Assembly (NCBI RefSeq): GCF_000961095.1
Contig: NZ_CP011058.1
Location: forward strand, 2,218,501-2,282,500
Reading direction: 5' to 3'
Origin: Paenibacillus beijingensis
GTDB taxonomy: Bacteria; Bacillota; Bacilli; Paenibacillales; Paenibacillaceae
DNA: 64,000 bases
Shown in pieces: positions 34,958 through 42,613 of this stretch. The notes beneath the pieces were generated by a model, which did not search any database, was not told where the DNA came from, and saw only the letters and a list, made by a program, of their open reading frames with translations. Within the stretch, counting starts at the first letter, position 1; each line of letters starts with the position of its first letter. The position numbers and the translations under genes were made by a program.

Positions 34958-35887
34958 TTATTTGACGTTGTCCAAATAATATTGGTACGCTAACCGAAGT
35001 CCTTCTTCCAGGTCCACTTTCGCCTTCCAGCCGAGCGCTTCGATTTTCGAAACATCAAGCAGCTTTCTCGGCGTTCCGTCAGGCTTGCTGGCATCGAAGA
35101 TTAGCTCCCCTTCGTAACCGACAATACGCTTGATCGTCTCCGCGAGCCGGCGAATGGAAATATCCTGTCCTGTCCCGATGTTCAGATGCTCCGTGCCTTC
35201 ATACGTTTCCATCAAAAATACGCAAGCTTCCGCCATATCATCCGCATATAAAAATTCCCGCAGCGGGCTGCCGGTTCCCCACAACTGGACATTCGGCCTG
35301 TTCAACGTTTTTGCCGTGTCAATTTTTGCAATCATTGCCGGGATAACGTGGGAATTGTTGACGTCGAATCGATCATTCGGCCCGTACAGGTTTGTCGGCA
35401 TGACGCTTATATAATTGGTGCCGTACTGCTCGTTATAATACTGGCACATTTTGAGCCCCGATATTTTGGCCAAAGCATACGCCTCATTCGTCCGCTCCAG
35501 CGGTCCCGTCAGCAAATAATGTTCTTTGATCGGCTGAGGGCACATCTTCGGATAGATACACGAGCTTCCGAGAAAAATGAGCTTTTTCACGTTGTGCTTG
35601 AACGCGCTGCGGATGACATTGCACTCGATGAGCAGGTTTTCCATAATATAGTCCGCCGGGTAGGCGCTGTTGGCCCCGATGCCTCCGACTTTCGCCGCCG
35701 CCAAAAATACATATTCGATTCCCGCTTCGGCAAAAAAAGCTTCCACCGCGGCCTGGTCCGTCAAGTCCAGCTGCTGGCGCGTTTTGCCGATTATGTTCCG
35801 GTAGCCTTTGCTCTGCAGGTTTCGGACGATGGCGGAGCCGACCAGCCCTTTATGCCCGGCTACGTAAATGCGGCTGTTGTTGTCCAA
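34958..35887 (-). CDS. fcl: GDP-L-fucose synthase
   Basis: A 309-residue short-chain dehydrogenase that epimerises and reduces GDP-4-keto-6-deoxymannose to GDP-L-fucose. The NADP loop is VAGHKGLVGSAIVRNL, the catalytic Ser is in FLGSSCIYPKMCPQPI, and the Tyr-Lys pair is in TNEAYALAKISGLKMC. The start is TTG (35887), 9 nt after AGGAG. It follows gmd by 36 bp, completing GDP-mannose to GDP-fucose conversion. Confidence 0.96.
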   Translation of the reverse strand: MDNNSRIYVAGHKGLVGSAIVRNLQSKGYRNIIGKTRQQLDLTDQAAVEAFFAEAGIEYVFLAAAKVGGIGANSAYPADYIMENLLIECNVIRSAFKHNVKKLIFLGSSCIYPKMCPQPIKEHYLLTGPLERTNEAYALAKISGLKMCQYYNEQYGTNYISVMPTNLYGPNDRFDVNNSHVIPAMIAKIDTAKTLNRPNVQLWGTGSPLREFLYADDMAEACVFLMETYEGTEHLNIGTGQDISIRRLAETIKRIVGYEGELIFDASKPDGTPRKLLDVSKIEALGWKAKVDLEEGLRLAYQYYLDNVK

Positions 35888-35923
35888 TCGATAACACTCC
35901 TCTCTCGATCGTCACATCCGTCT

Positions 35924-36946
35924 TCAAGCGAACCGGTCGCTTTTCACCATCATGTCAACCAGTTCCTTGAAGGAAACTTTCGGCTTCCAGCCCAGCTTGT
36001 TCATTGCTTTGGCGGGGTCGCCCAGCAGCAAATCGACTTCGCTTGGACGGAAATATTTGCTGTCGACCGAGATAAGCACCCGGCCTGTCTCGGCGTCAAT
36101 GCCCTGCTCATCCAATCCTTTACCTCTCCAGAGGAGCTTGATGCCGGCCGTTTGAAACGCAAGCTCGCAAAACTCCCTGACCGTATGGGTCTCCCCGGTC
36201 GCAATGACATAATCCTCGGGCTCTTTCTGCTGCAGCATAAGCCACATCGCTTCCACATAGTCGCCGGCAAATCCCCAGTCCCTCTTCGCATCCAAATTGC
36301 CCAGTACCAGCTGATCCTGCTTGCCCTGCAATATGTTGGCCAGTCCGGTCGTAATTTTGCGGGTGACGAACGTCTTGCCCCTTCTTGGCGATTCGTGGTT
36401 GAACAAAATGCCGTTGCATGCGAACAAGTCGTATGCTTCCCGGTAATTGATCGTAATCCAGTATGCGTAAAGCTTTGCGGCGGCATATGGACTTCTCGGA
36501 TAAAAGGGCGTTCTTTCGCTTTGCGGAACTTCCTGCACCAGGCCGTACAGTTCGCTGGACGATGCCTGATAAAATTTAATGCGGGGGTTCACATCCCGTA
36601 TGCTTTCGAGCATACGCAATGCTCCGAGAGCATTGACATCGGACGTAAATTCGGGAATGTCGAACGACACTCTGACATGGCTTTGCGCGCCCAGGTTGTA
36701 CACTTCGTCCGGTTCAATTTTGTAGAGAAGCTTGCTTAAACCGCCGGGATCGCTCAGATCGCCATAGTGCAAATTAAACGATTGACCCTCATCCGTTTGA
36801 TAGTTTTCAAGATGATCGATCCGTTCGGTATGAATTGAACTGTTTCGGCGCATCAAACCGTGAACCTCATACCCCTTATTAAGCAAAAGCTCTGCCAAAT
36901 AAGAACCGTCTTGACCTGTCACCCCGGTTATTAATGCCCTCTTCAA
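35924..36946 (-). CDS. gmd: GDP-mannose 4,6-dehydratase
   Basis: A 340-residue extended SDR enzyme. The NADP loop is ALITGVTGQDGSYLAELLL, followed by LMRRNSSIHTERIDHL. The catalytic Thr/Ser-Tyr-Lys set is visible in FYQASSSELYGLVQEVPQ and YPRSPYAAAKLYAYW, and substrate contacts are in NHESPRRGKTFVTRKI. The start is TTG (36946) with AAAGGAGC about 10 nt upstream. First gene of the cassette gmd-fcl-manC-GT; all four lie on the minus strand with small gaps and a strong terminator at the end. Confidence 0.97.
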   Translation of the reverse strand: MKRALITGVTGQDGSYLAELLLNKGYEVHGLMRRNSSIHTERIDHLENYQTDEGQSFNLHYGDLSDPGGLSKLLYKIEPDEVYNLGAQSHVRVSFDIPEFTSDVNALGALRMLESIRDVNPRIKFYQASSSELYGLVQEVPQSERTPFYPRSPYAAAKLYAYWITINYREAYDLFACNGILFNHESPRRGKTFVTRKITTGLANILQGKQDQLVLGNLDAKRDWGFAGDYVEAMWLMLQQKEPEDYVIATGETHTVREFCELAFQTAGIKLLWRGKGLDEQGIDAETGRVLISVDSKYFRPSEVDLLLGDPAKAMNKLGWKPKVSFKELVDMMVKSDRFA

Positions 36947-37086
36947 GCGGCTTCAGCTCCTTTGAAAAATCAATCTATTCTCAAAGTATGAATTCTCCGC
37001 TTTTCTGTTTGTGTTCCAGCCTACTATGGATAAAACCATAATGATTTCCTTTAATTTCTAGCACTGCCTCCGCATACCTGATTATT

Positions 37087-37100
37087 ATTTCCCGGGAAAG
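37087..37100. promoter_or_regulatory. Noc-binding-site-like palindrome
   Basis: ATTTCCCGGGAAAG matches 13 of 14 positions of the known Noc-binding consensus ATTTCCCGGGAAAT. It lies in the intergenic region upstream of gmd (36947-37232). Noc itself is encoded at 46954-47778. The rest of this gap shows no gene. Confidence 0.5.
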
Positions 37101-37232
37101 TACGGCGTCTTCGTTTATCGGACATACCGGGACTGTCCGCGGCATAACAATAAAGAAAATGAATCGGAAGTGGAAGATCAAGCCGCCTTGATTGGAGCTC
37201 CTTTCGATAACGACCGAGAAAGGATGACCGCG

Positions 37233-37589
37233 ATGCAGCCACCATCCTGGATACCCGATCCGTCCTCGACCGGCCTGAATCCCCGCATTGCAGGGCTGAT
37301 TTGCTATGTGCTCGGATTTGTGAGCGGATTTGCGCTGCTGATGATGGAAAAAAAGAGCCGCTTCGTAAAGTTTCACGCGATGCAGTCAATTCTCGTTTCG
37401 GCGGTATTCATTACCGCCAACCTGCTTCTCGGCGTCCTGCCCTTTATCGGCTGGCTGATCGGCCTGCTGCTCGCCCCGGCCGCATTCCTGCTCTGGATCG
37501 GGCTGATGCTCGCCGCTCTGCAGGGCAGGTGGGCCCGGCTTCCGGTTATCGGAGACATCGCAGAGCGGATGGCGGACCAGTACCGGTAG
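37233..37589 (+). CDS. DUF4870-like small membrane protein
   Basis: A 118-residue protein with three hydrophobic segments. The pattern NPRIAGLICYVLGFVSGFALL, KKSRFVKFHAMQSILVSAVF, then VLPFIGWLIGLLLAPAAFLL is typical of DUF4870/Tic20-like proteins of unknown function. The start at 37233 has AAAGGA 8 nt upstream; an ATG three codons earlier abuts the RBS. It lies on the plus strand, opposite to its neighbours, and is convergent with rpsR across a shared terminator. Confidence 0.78.
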   Translation: MQPPSWIPDPSSTGLNPRIAGLICYVLGFVSGFALLMMEKKSRFVKFHAMQSILVSAVFITANLLLGVLPFIGWLIGLLLAPAAFLLWIGLMLAALQGRWARLPVIGDIAERMADQYR

Positions 37590-37604
37590 AGCAGGAATGA
37601 ACAA

Positions 37605-37652
37605 AAGAGGCACCCAGGCCGCTCACAATCGTGAGCATGCCGGGGTGCCTCT
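37605..37652. terminator. Terminator shared by DUF4870 gene and rpsF-ssb-rpsR
   Basis: AGAGGCACCC and GGGTGCCTCT arms with an inner stem GCTCAC-AATC-GTGAGC form a long hairpin. On the minus strand it is followed by TTTTG, ending the rpsR operon 17 bp after its stop codon. Confidence 0.85.
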
Positions 37653-37668
37653 TGCATCGCCTTGAAGC

Positions 37669-37950
37669 TTATTCCGTTGTGTACGGAAGCAGAGCGACTT
37701 GACGCGAACGTTTAATTGCGATTGTCAGCGCACGCTGATATTTCGCGCTCGTTCCCGTTACGCGGCGTGGCAAAATTTTGCCGCGCTCGCTGATGAATTT
37801 CTTCAGCAGATCCGTATCTTTATAATCAATGTGAGTGATTTTGTTCACAGTGAAGAAGCATACTTTACGGCGTTTGTTGCGTCCGCCTTTACGGTTGAAC
37901 TTGCGTTCCGGACGCTCTCCGTCTCCGCCTTCTCTTGGTTTAAAAGCCAT
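37669..37950 (-). CDS. rpsR: 30S ribosomal protein S18
   Basis: A 93-residue protein with a longer basic N-terminal extension (EGGDGERPERKFNRKGGRN) than Bacillus S18. The conserved core is RRKVCFFTVNKITHIDYKDTDLL and KILPRRVTGTSAKYQRAL. Zinc-free (one Cys). Last gene of rpsF-ssb-rpsR, 19 bp after ssb. Binds S6 in the platform of the 30S subunit. Confidence 0.98.
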   Translation of the reverse strand: MAFKPREGGDGERPERKFNRKGGRNKRRKVCFFTVNKITHIDYKDTDLLKKFISERGKILPRRVTGTSAKYQRALTIAIKRSRQVALLPYTTE

Positions 37951-37969
37951 CGTTTATCCGTCCTTTCCT

Positions 37970-38497
37970 TTAAAATGGCAAATCATCTTCCGAAATGTCG
38001 ATCGGTCGACCGTCGTCCGAGAACGGGTCACGATTGTCGTTACGTGAACCGCCGCTTGGCCGGTTGCCGCCGCCATATGAGGAGCCGCCGCCGAATCCGC
38101 TTCCCGATCCGCCGGTACCGCCGCCGCCGCCGTAGTTACCGCTGCCGCCTTCTTCGCGCATACCGTTGTTATCCCGATTCGGAGACTCCAGAAAACGAAC
38201 GTTGTCGGCAATCACTTCCGTTACATAGACGCGTTTGCCTTCGTTGTTGTCGTAGTTCCTCACCTGAATCCGGCCTTCAACCGCCGTTAAGCGGCCTTTG
38301 CGCAAGTAGTTGGCGCACGTCTCGGCAAGCTGCCTCCACGTGACGACCGGAATAAAGTCGGCTTCCCTTTCGCCTTGCTGGCTGTTAAAGGGACGGTCGA
38401 CCGCAAGCGTAAACTGCGTCACCGCCACACCAGAAGGCGTGTAGCGCAGCTCGGGATCTTTCGTTAGCCTGCCAATCAAAATGACCCGGTTCAACAT
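37970..38497 (-). CDS. ssb: Single-stranded DNA-binding protein
   Basis: A 175-residue OB-fold protein starting MLNRVILIGRLTKDPELRY. It has GVAVTQFTLAVDRPF and the canonical FIPVVTWRQLAETCANYLRKG, a Gly-rich intrinsically disordered tail, and the acidic protein-interaction tip DISEDDLPF. ATG at 38497 with GGAGG 9 nt upstream; a TTG three codons earlier is less likely. Lies between rpsF and rpsR as in B. subtilis. Coats single strands at replication forks. Confidence 0.97.
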   Translation of the reverse strand: MLNRVILIGRLTKDPELRYTPSGVAVTQFTLAVDRPFNSQQGEREADFIPVVTWRQLAETCANYLRKGRLTAVEGRIQVRNYDNNEGKRVYVTEVIADNVRFLESPNRDNNGMREEGGSGNYGGGGGTGGSGSGFGGGSSYGGGNRPSGGSRNDNRDPFSDDGRPIDISEDDLPF

Positions 38498-38530
38498 ACG
38501 TATCAACCTCCCAAGCGTTCCTGGCTTGTC

Positions 38531-38815
38531 TTACGCTACGTCTTTGACGATCAGGGAACGGATAACTTCATCCGTAATCTTCATGATGCGATCCAGCTCG
38601 GAGACAACTTCCGCCGGAGCGGTAAAGTGTACCAGAACGTAAATTCCATCACGAATCTTATTGATCTCATACGCAAGACGGCGCTTACCGATCACGTCGG
38701 TTTTCGTAACTTCCCCGCCATTGGAGATGATGCCATTAAATTTGTCGACGATAGCTTGAACGTTCTCCTGCTCAACGTCGGGACGAATAATATACATCAC
38801 TTCATATTTGCGCAT
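38531..38815 (-). CDS. rpsF: 30S ribosomal protein S6
   Basis: A 94-residue protein starting MRKYEVMYIIRPDVEQENVQ. It contains IGKRRLAYEINKIRDGIYVLVHF and ends in DEVIRSLIVKDVA, the classic S6 fold. GAGGAGGTG precedes the ATG. First gene of the rpsF-ssb-rpsR operon, preceded by a leader hairpin that fits the S6-S18 autoregulatory element. Confidence 0.98.
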   Translation of the reverse strand: MRKYEVMYIIRPDVEQENVQAIVDKFNGIISNGGEVTKTDVIGKRRLAYEINKIRDGIYVLVHFTAPAEVVSELDRIMKITDEVIRSLIVKDVA

Positions 38816-38842
38816 TATGTTTCACCTCCTCTTGGACTAACG

Positions 38843-38862
38843 GCCTCCTATTGAAAGGAGGC
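38843..38862 (-). promoter_or_regulatory. rpsF leader hairpin (candidate S6:S18-binding RNA)
   Basis: In the 5' leader of rpsF the minus strand reads GCCTCCT-TTCAAT-AGGAGGC followed by CGTTAG. A GC hairpin with an adjacent CCG is the hallmark of the S6:S18-binding motif that mimics the 16S rRNA site and represses the operon. It lies about 25 nt before the start codon. Assigned by pattern and position only. Confidence 0.55.
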
Positions 38863-38893
38863 AAGGAGCGAGATTTTACTCGCATACCGTCCT

Positions 38894-38922
38894 ATTATAC
38901 CAGTTTCGCCTACGCGTGGCAA
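38894..38922 (-). promoter_or_regulatory. SigA promoter of rpsF-ssb-rpsR
   Basis: The minus strand has TTGCCA (38922-38917), a 17-bp spacer and TATAAT (38899-38894). This is a near-consensus housekeeping promoter about 80 bp upstream of rpsF. Confidence 0.8.
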
Positions 38923-39086
38923 GGAGATCATTAAGGTCCTGCCATTTGCCGCGAATCGAAAGTAAACATCATCCAGCGGGTTGAATTCATCATGAAAAGC
39001 CGCGCTCCGGCAAACAATAAGCACTCGGGCAGACGCTGTTTAGCCGGCCGCTGCCCGTCCCAACTTGTATACGGAGGTGCATCCCT

Positions 39087-39269
39087 GTGGGGGAATGGAC
39101 ACGTTTTGAACCGGGCGACAGAGCTCCTAACGACGGCGTTTATATTGAGGACGGCGAGGATTCGTTCCATATGGGCATTGAAAATCCGCAGAAAGTGAAG
39201 CTGCAAAAGGGAGAGCGTTTCCCTGCGACGACGAACAAGAACCGCAAGTGGAAGCGGATGCCCAAATAA
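39087..39269 (+). CDS. yjzC: YjzC-family small protein
   Basis: A 60-residue basic protein with the YjzC pattern: FEPGDRAPNDGVYIEDGED, then NPQKVKLQKGERFPATTNKNRKW. It starts with GTG, 8 nt after GGAGGT. Function unknown. Monocistronic on the plus strand between the rpsF promoter region and an unassigned stretch. Confidence 0.82.
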   Translation: MGEWTRFEPGDRAPNDGVYIEDGEDSFHMGIENPQKVKLQKGERFPATTNKNRKWKRMPK

Positions 39270-39708
39270 CCGGCATGTCAGAAGAAACGCGACTACAGCT
39301 GCAACCCTAAATGCTGTGCAAAAGTTTTTCCGGCTGCTGCATAACAGCATTTCTGACGGGACATTCTAATGGCTGACGGCGAGAAGAAGAGGTGTGGTTC
39401 CATTGGACAATGATGTGCAAGGACTGCTGGAGAATTCGATTCGCTAACGCGAAAGCGAGGGGTTGTGCTAAAGACAATTGTCTGTAACACAAGTACCTGA
39501 CGTTCTCAAGTGATGTGAAGATCGTAACTCTTAAACTCCAATAACCGCCGTCGAGAGAGGGTTCCTTAAAAGGGGCCCTCTTTTACGATTGCCTAAAGTA
39601 AATTGGCGTTCTTAGGAACGAGCCCAGTTCATCCCCGAGAAGGACGACAGAAGTCCTGCACAAGTGATATCCTTGAGGAAACAAAACGTTAACGAGGAGG
39701 ATATTTCT
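39270..39708. other. Unassigned intergenic region with one hairpin
   Basis: No convincing gene. A hairpin AGAGGG-loop-CCCTCT followed by TTTT lies around 39556-39586 and may be a plus-strand terminator. Two overlapping minus-strand frames of about 60 codons (39293-39492) lack good ribosome binding sites and clear coding character; they could be remnants of a repeated element. Confidence 0.4.
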
Positions 39709-40215
39709 ATGAATGTGCGGACCATTCTCGCGCCGCTGCTTATCCTGCTGGGTGCTTACCTGTTATTCGAACGCGGCGATACATCGTTCGGGCCCGGATC
39801 GGTATTCGCCTACTTCTGGCCAACCTTATTTGTCATCCCGCTCGGTCTTTTTTTCCACTGGCTATACTTCTTTATGACCGGCCGCAGAGGCGTCGGGCTG
39901 TTGATTCCGGGAGGCGTGCTCTTCACGGCGGGGATCGTCTGTCAAGTCTCCATGCTGTTCGACAGCTGGTCTTATTCGTGGCCCGGATTCCTATTTGCCG
40001 TTGCCGTCGGCCTGTTCGAGTTTTATTGGTTCGGAAGCCGCAATAAGTGGCTGCTTATTCCGATCAACATTTTGACCGTGCTTTCGCTGCTGTTCTTCGC
40101 CGTTTTCTCCGTTGGCTCATTATTGGGCAGCCTGGCGCACGGTCGTACGTTTCTGGGCGCAGCGGTTATTCTAGTCGGAGCGTTCATGCTGATGAGACGG
40201 AAGAAACAATTTTGA
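39709..40215 (+). CDS. Small polytopic membrane protein (LiaF/DUF5668-like)
   Basis: A 168-residue protein with about five hydrophobic segments. It begins MNVRTILAPLLILLGAYLLF, continues through TSFGPGSVFAYFWPTLFVIP, and ends with a short basic tail LMRRKKQF. The pattern of a helix followed by WP(T)LFVIPLG resembles the LiaF/DUF5668 transmembrane region. GAGGAGG lies 8 nt before the ATG. Followed by a strong terminator. Function unknown; envelope-stress association is only suggested by the resemblance. Confidence 0.72.
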   Translation: MNVRTILAPLLILLGAYLLFERGDTSFGPGSVFAYFWPTLFVIPLGLFFHWLYFFMTGRRGVGLLIPGGVLFTAGIVCQVSMLFDSWSYSWPGFLFAVAVGLFEFYWFGSRNKWLLIPINILTVLSLLFFAVFSVGSLLGSLAHGRTFLGAAVILVGAFMLMRRKKQF

Positions 40216-40257
40216 GTGTTGAAATCCGCTCTTATGCCCGCTTGGAGACAAATAGGT

Positions 40258-40297
40258 AAAAAAACCTTCTGCGTCTTCAAAGACGCAGAAGGTTTTT
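40258..40297. terminator. Strong terminator after the LiaF-like gene
   Basis: AAAAACCTTCTGCGTCTT and the matching AGACGCAGAAGGTTTTT form a long, near-perfect stem with a T run on both strands. It therefore ends the plus-strand gene and can also stop leftward transcription past the tRNA. Confidence 0.93.
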
Positions 40298-40367
40298 GAT
40301 GAAATTAAGCCCTTTGCAGGGCACTGTCTTATGTAGCCGCAATCTGTAGCATCAAATGCATAACAGA

Positions 40368-40458
40368 TGGCGGAGAGAGTGGGATTCGAACCCACGCACG
40401 CCGTGAGACGCCTAACTGATTTCGAGTCAGCCCCCTTGGACCACTTGGGTACCTCTCC
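40368..40458 (-). tRNA. tRNA-Ser (anticodon CGA)
   Basis: On the minus strand a 91-nt tRNA starts GGAGAGGTACCCAAGTGG. The anticodon loop is CT-CGA-AA closed by CTGA/TCAG. It has a long class II variable arm (TTAGGCGTCTCACGGCGTGC), the T loop GGTTCGAATCCC, acceptor strand TCTCTCC, discriminator G and an encoded CCA. The long variable arm and G73 identify it as serine-specific, reading UCG. Confidence 0.95.
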
Positions 40459-40530
40459 GCAGCAAGATTTATATTAGCATAAGACTTGTCCGCTTGCAAG
40501 CGTTTGGCTAAAAGTCCGAAAATTCTGCTT

Positions 40531-40773
40531 TCAGGCCTGCTCCCCATCCAGCAATCCGCCCGGAGCCGAATCCGGTCTGCTGGCCGCGGAACGAAGCACT
40601 TTTTTCATGTTTTTCTCGAACTTTGCCCGCGGAATGAGCACGCTGTGCTTGCAGCCGGTGCATTTGATCCGGATATCCATCCCCATCCGGATAATTTCCA
40701 TCTCATTGGTCCCGCAAGGGTGCTGCTTTTTCATCTGCACGATGTCGCCGAGCTCAAACTGCTTACGCTCCAC
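40531..40773 (-). CDS. DUF951 protein (YyzM-like)
   Basis: An 80-residue protein with the DUF951 signature FELGDIVQMKKQHPCGTNEMEIIRMGMDIRIKC, followed by TGCKHSVLIPRAKFEK. Three Cys and one His form a possible zinc site. The start overlaps the mechanosensitive-channel stop by 11 bp, so the two are translationally coupled, a pairing also seen in Bacillus and Paenibacillus. Function unknown. The C-terminal 20 residues are low complexity. Confidence 0.85.
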   Translation of the reverse strand: MERKQFELGDIVQMKKQHPCGTNEMEIIRMGMDIRIKCTGCKHSVLIPRAKFEKNMKKVLRSAASRPDSAPGGLLDGEQA

Positions 40774-41641
40774 TTTTTACCCCTCCGCTTTCTCCCTTAT
40801 GGTACGTCACTACCGTCGGAGCAGGCATTGCAATACCGGCTTCGTCCAGCGCATGCTTCAGCTCGACATTCAATCTGCGGGTAACCATGACTTGTGTGTT
40901 TGGCATACATTCGGCAATGATGCGCAGCGTTAGATCGTTGGAAGTCAACGTCTGCAAACCGAGCAGCTCCGGCTGTTTGGCCAGATTAGGGTCCTTAAAC
41001 GTTTCCAGCTTGCTCTTGATAACATCGCTCGCCTGCTCCACATTTTGCTCATACGCAATCGTAATATCAACGACGGCAAGCGAATTGTGCAGGGAGAAAT
41101 TCGTCACCTCGACGATCGCACCGTTCGGAATGATATGAACCTCGCCGGTCCAGCTTTGGATACGGGTCGCCCGCAGTCCGATCACTTCTACCGTTCCTTT
41201 GAATTTTCCTGCCTGTATGACATCGCCGACCGCGAATTGATCCTCCAGGATGATGAAAAATCCGGTAATGACGTCTTTGACCAGACTTTGGGCGCCAAAG
41301 CCGACCGCCAGTCCAAGTACGCCCGCCCCTGCCAGCAGCGGTCCCAAATTAATGTTGAACTCCGAAAGCACGAGCAGGATCACGATAAAGTAAGTGACGT
41401 AGGTCGCTACATTTTTCAAGAGCTTGCCGAGTGTTTTCATACGCCGTGTATGAAGCTGCACCTTCGCGTCTTTTTGCAGCAATTTGTCAATCGTTTTGTA
41501 AATGACCCAAATGAACACCCGGCCCAGCGCAATAATAACGATGATACGGATGAGAGAGATGCCCAGCGCCCTCCACTGTGCCCATTCGAACAGGTCCATG
41601 ATCCATTTCATCCATTGCTGAACAAGCAAGGTCAAATCCAT
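40763..41641 (-). CDS. MscS-family small-conductance mechanosensitive channel
   Basis: A 292-residue channel. Three membrane helices; the pore helix is GPLLAGAGVLGLAVGFGAQSLVKDVITGFF with the alternating Gly/Ala of MscS TM3. The beta domain follows (FAVGDVIQAGKFKGTVEVIG, LRATRIQSWTGEVHIIPNGAI) and then an alpha/beta C-terminus. It probably releases solutes on hypo-osmotic shock. Sits between the DUF3343 gene (25 bp upstream) and DUF951 (overlapping) in a three-gene unit. Confidence 0.93.
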   Translation of the reverse strand: MDLTLLVQQWMKWIMDLFEWAQWRALGISLIRIIVIIALGRVFIWVIYKTIDKLLQKDAKVQLHTRRMKTLGKLLKNVATYVTYFIVILLVLSEFNINLGPLLAGAGVLGLAVGFGAQSLVKDVITGFFIILEDQFAVGDVIQAGKFKGTVEVIGLRATRIQSWTGEVHIIPNGAIVEVTNFSLHNSLAVVDITIAYEQNVEQASDVIKSKLETFKDPNLAKQPELLGLQTLTSNDLTLRIIAECMPNTQVMVTRRLNVELKHALDEAGIAMPAPTVVTYHKGESGGVKSGA

Positions 41642-41666
41642 CTTGCATTAACCGCCTTTCCGTCCG

Positions 41667-41906
41667 CTAGAAGTTAATCATTTCATACCCGCTGCCGCTG
41701 CTCTGAAACAATCCCCGTATTTCCACCTTTTCTTCGCGCAAAATCGGCTTCACGCGTTCCAGATCCTCGTTCGGGAACTCAATCGACAGCGCGCAGCCCG
41801 CTGTAATTTCTTTAGGGGTCGGCCGGATATCGATGTCGATATCGGCATATTCGAGCAGCATTTCGGCCCGAAGCGCTTGTTGGGTTGAATCGAATGCGAT
41901 GAGCAT
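41667..41906 (-). CDS. DUF3343 protein, putative Se/S carrier-like
   Basis: A 79-residue protein beginning MLIAFDSTQQALRAEMLLEY, with RPTPKEITAGCALSIEFPNEDL and its single conserved Cys. This matches DUF3343, which is often found with class V aminotransferase/cysteine desulfurase-like genes and is proposed to carry selenium or sulfur. Such an enzyme is encoded nearby at 43211-44374. AAGGAGC lies upstream of the ATG. First gene of the DUF3343-mscS-DUF951 unit. Confidence 0.8.
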   Translation of the reverse strand: MLIAFDSTQQALRAEMLLEYADIDIDIRPTPKEITAGCALSIEFPNEDLERVKPILREEKVEIRGLFQSSGSGYEMINF

Positions 41907-41962
41907 AACCTGCTCCTTCCTGATTACCGTAACTCTTTGCGTTCTCTCAAACGCTTTTTGAC

Positions 41963-41992
41963 GTATAAAAAAGCTTGGCCATCCATATACTA
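41963..41992 (+). promoter_or_regulatory. Candidate forespore (SigF/SigG-type) promoter of yyaC
   Basis: GTATA at 41963-41967 and CATATACTA at 41984-41992, about 16 bp apart, resemble forespore sigma factor elements (GTATA and CATACTA-like). They precede the yyaC start by 31 bp. Tentative. Confidence 0.4.
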
Positions 41993-42022
41993 GTAACAGT
42001 TCATTTCAGGCGGAGGGATTCT

Positions 42023-42613
42023 ATGAAACGGTTTCAAGAGAAGGATTTCCCGGTTAAAGTGCTTCATACCGATTCCGACGCGGCATATCAAATCGGAAAT
42101 CGTCTGCAGTCTCTTCTTGAACTTGTGCCCGATGAACGCCGCCTCGTTATCGTATGTATCGGTACCGACCGTTCCACCGGCGACTCGCTCGGCCCGTTAG
42201 TCGGAACGGCGCTCGAGAAATATAACAGCCGGCACTATGATCTGTTCGGCACACTGGACGACCCCGTACATGCCATGAATTTGGAAGACACGATGAACAC
42301 GATCTACCGCCGAATTCCGAATCCGTATATTATCGGCATCGACGCCTGCCTCGGACAAGTATCGAGCGTCGGCTGCATTCAGCTTGGAACCGGCCCGGTA
42401 CGGCCCGGTGCGGGCGTAAACAAAGAGCTGCCGCCGGTCGGCGACTTTCATATTACCGGCATCGTGAATGTCGGCGGATTCATGGAATATTTTGTCCTGC
42501 AAAACACACGTCTCAATCTGGTCATCCGAATGGCCGACATGATTGCTTCGACGCTGCATCAAGCGATTTGCGACACCCGCCTTTATACTATTCGCGCCGC
42601 AACGCCAGATTGA
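42023..42613 (+). CDS. yyaC: Spore protease-fold protein YyaC
   Basis: A 196-residue protein. It has the GPR/HybD-like fold motifs RRLVIVCIGTDRSTGDSLGPLVG and IIGIDACLGQVSSVGCIQLG, plus GIVNVGGFMEYFVLQNTRL, all characteristic of the YyaC family of sporulation proteins. GGAGG lies 6 nt before the ATG at 42023. It is plus-strand among minus-strand genes, and its last 26 bp overlap the convergent DUF4446 gene. Role in spores is inferred from the family. Confidence 0.9.
   Translation: MKRFQEKDFPVKVLHTDSDAAYQIGNRLQSLLELVPDERRLVIVCIGTDRSTGDSLGPLVGTALEKYNSRHYDLFGTLDDPVHAMNLEDTMNTIYRRIPNPYIIGIDACLGQVSSVGCIQLGTGPVRPGAGVNKELPPVGDFHITGIVNVGGFMEYFVLQNTRLNLVIRMADMIASTLHQAICDTRLYTIRAATPD

Noticed and set aside
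35348..36739. 463-codon plus-strand frame
   Set aside because: Spans the antisense of both fcl and gmd, so it cannot be a single real gene.
42040..42060. Noc-site-like ATTTCCCGG in yyaC
   Set aside because: Only the left half matches; the palindrome is broken.
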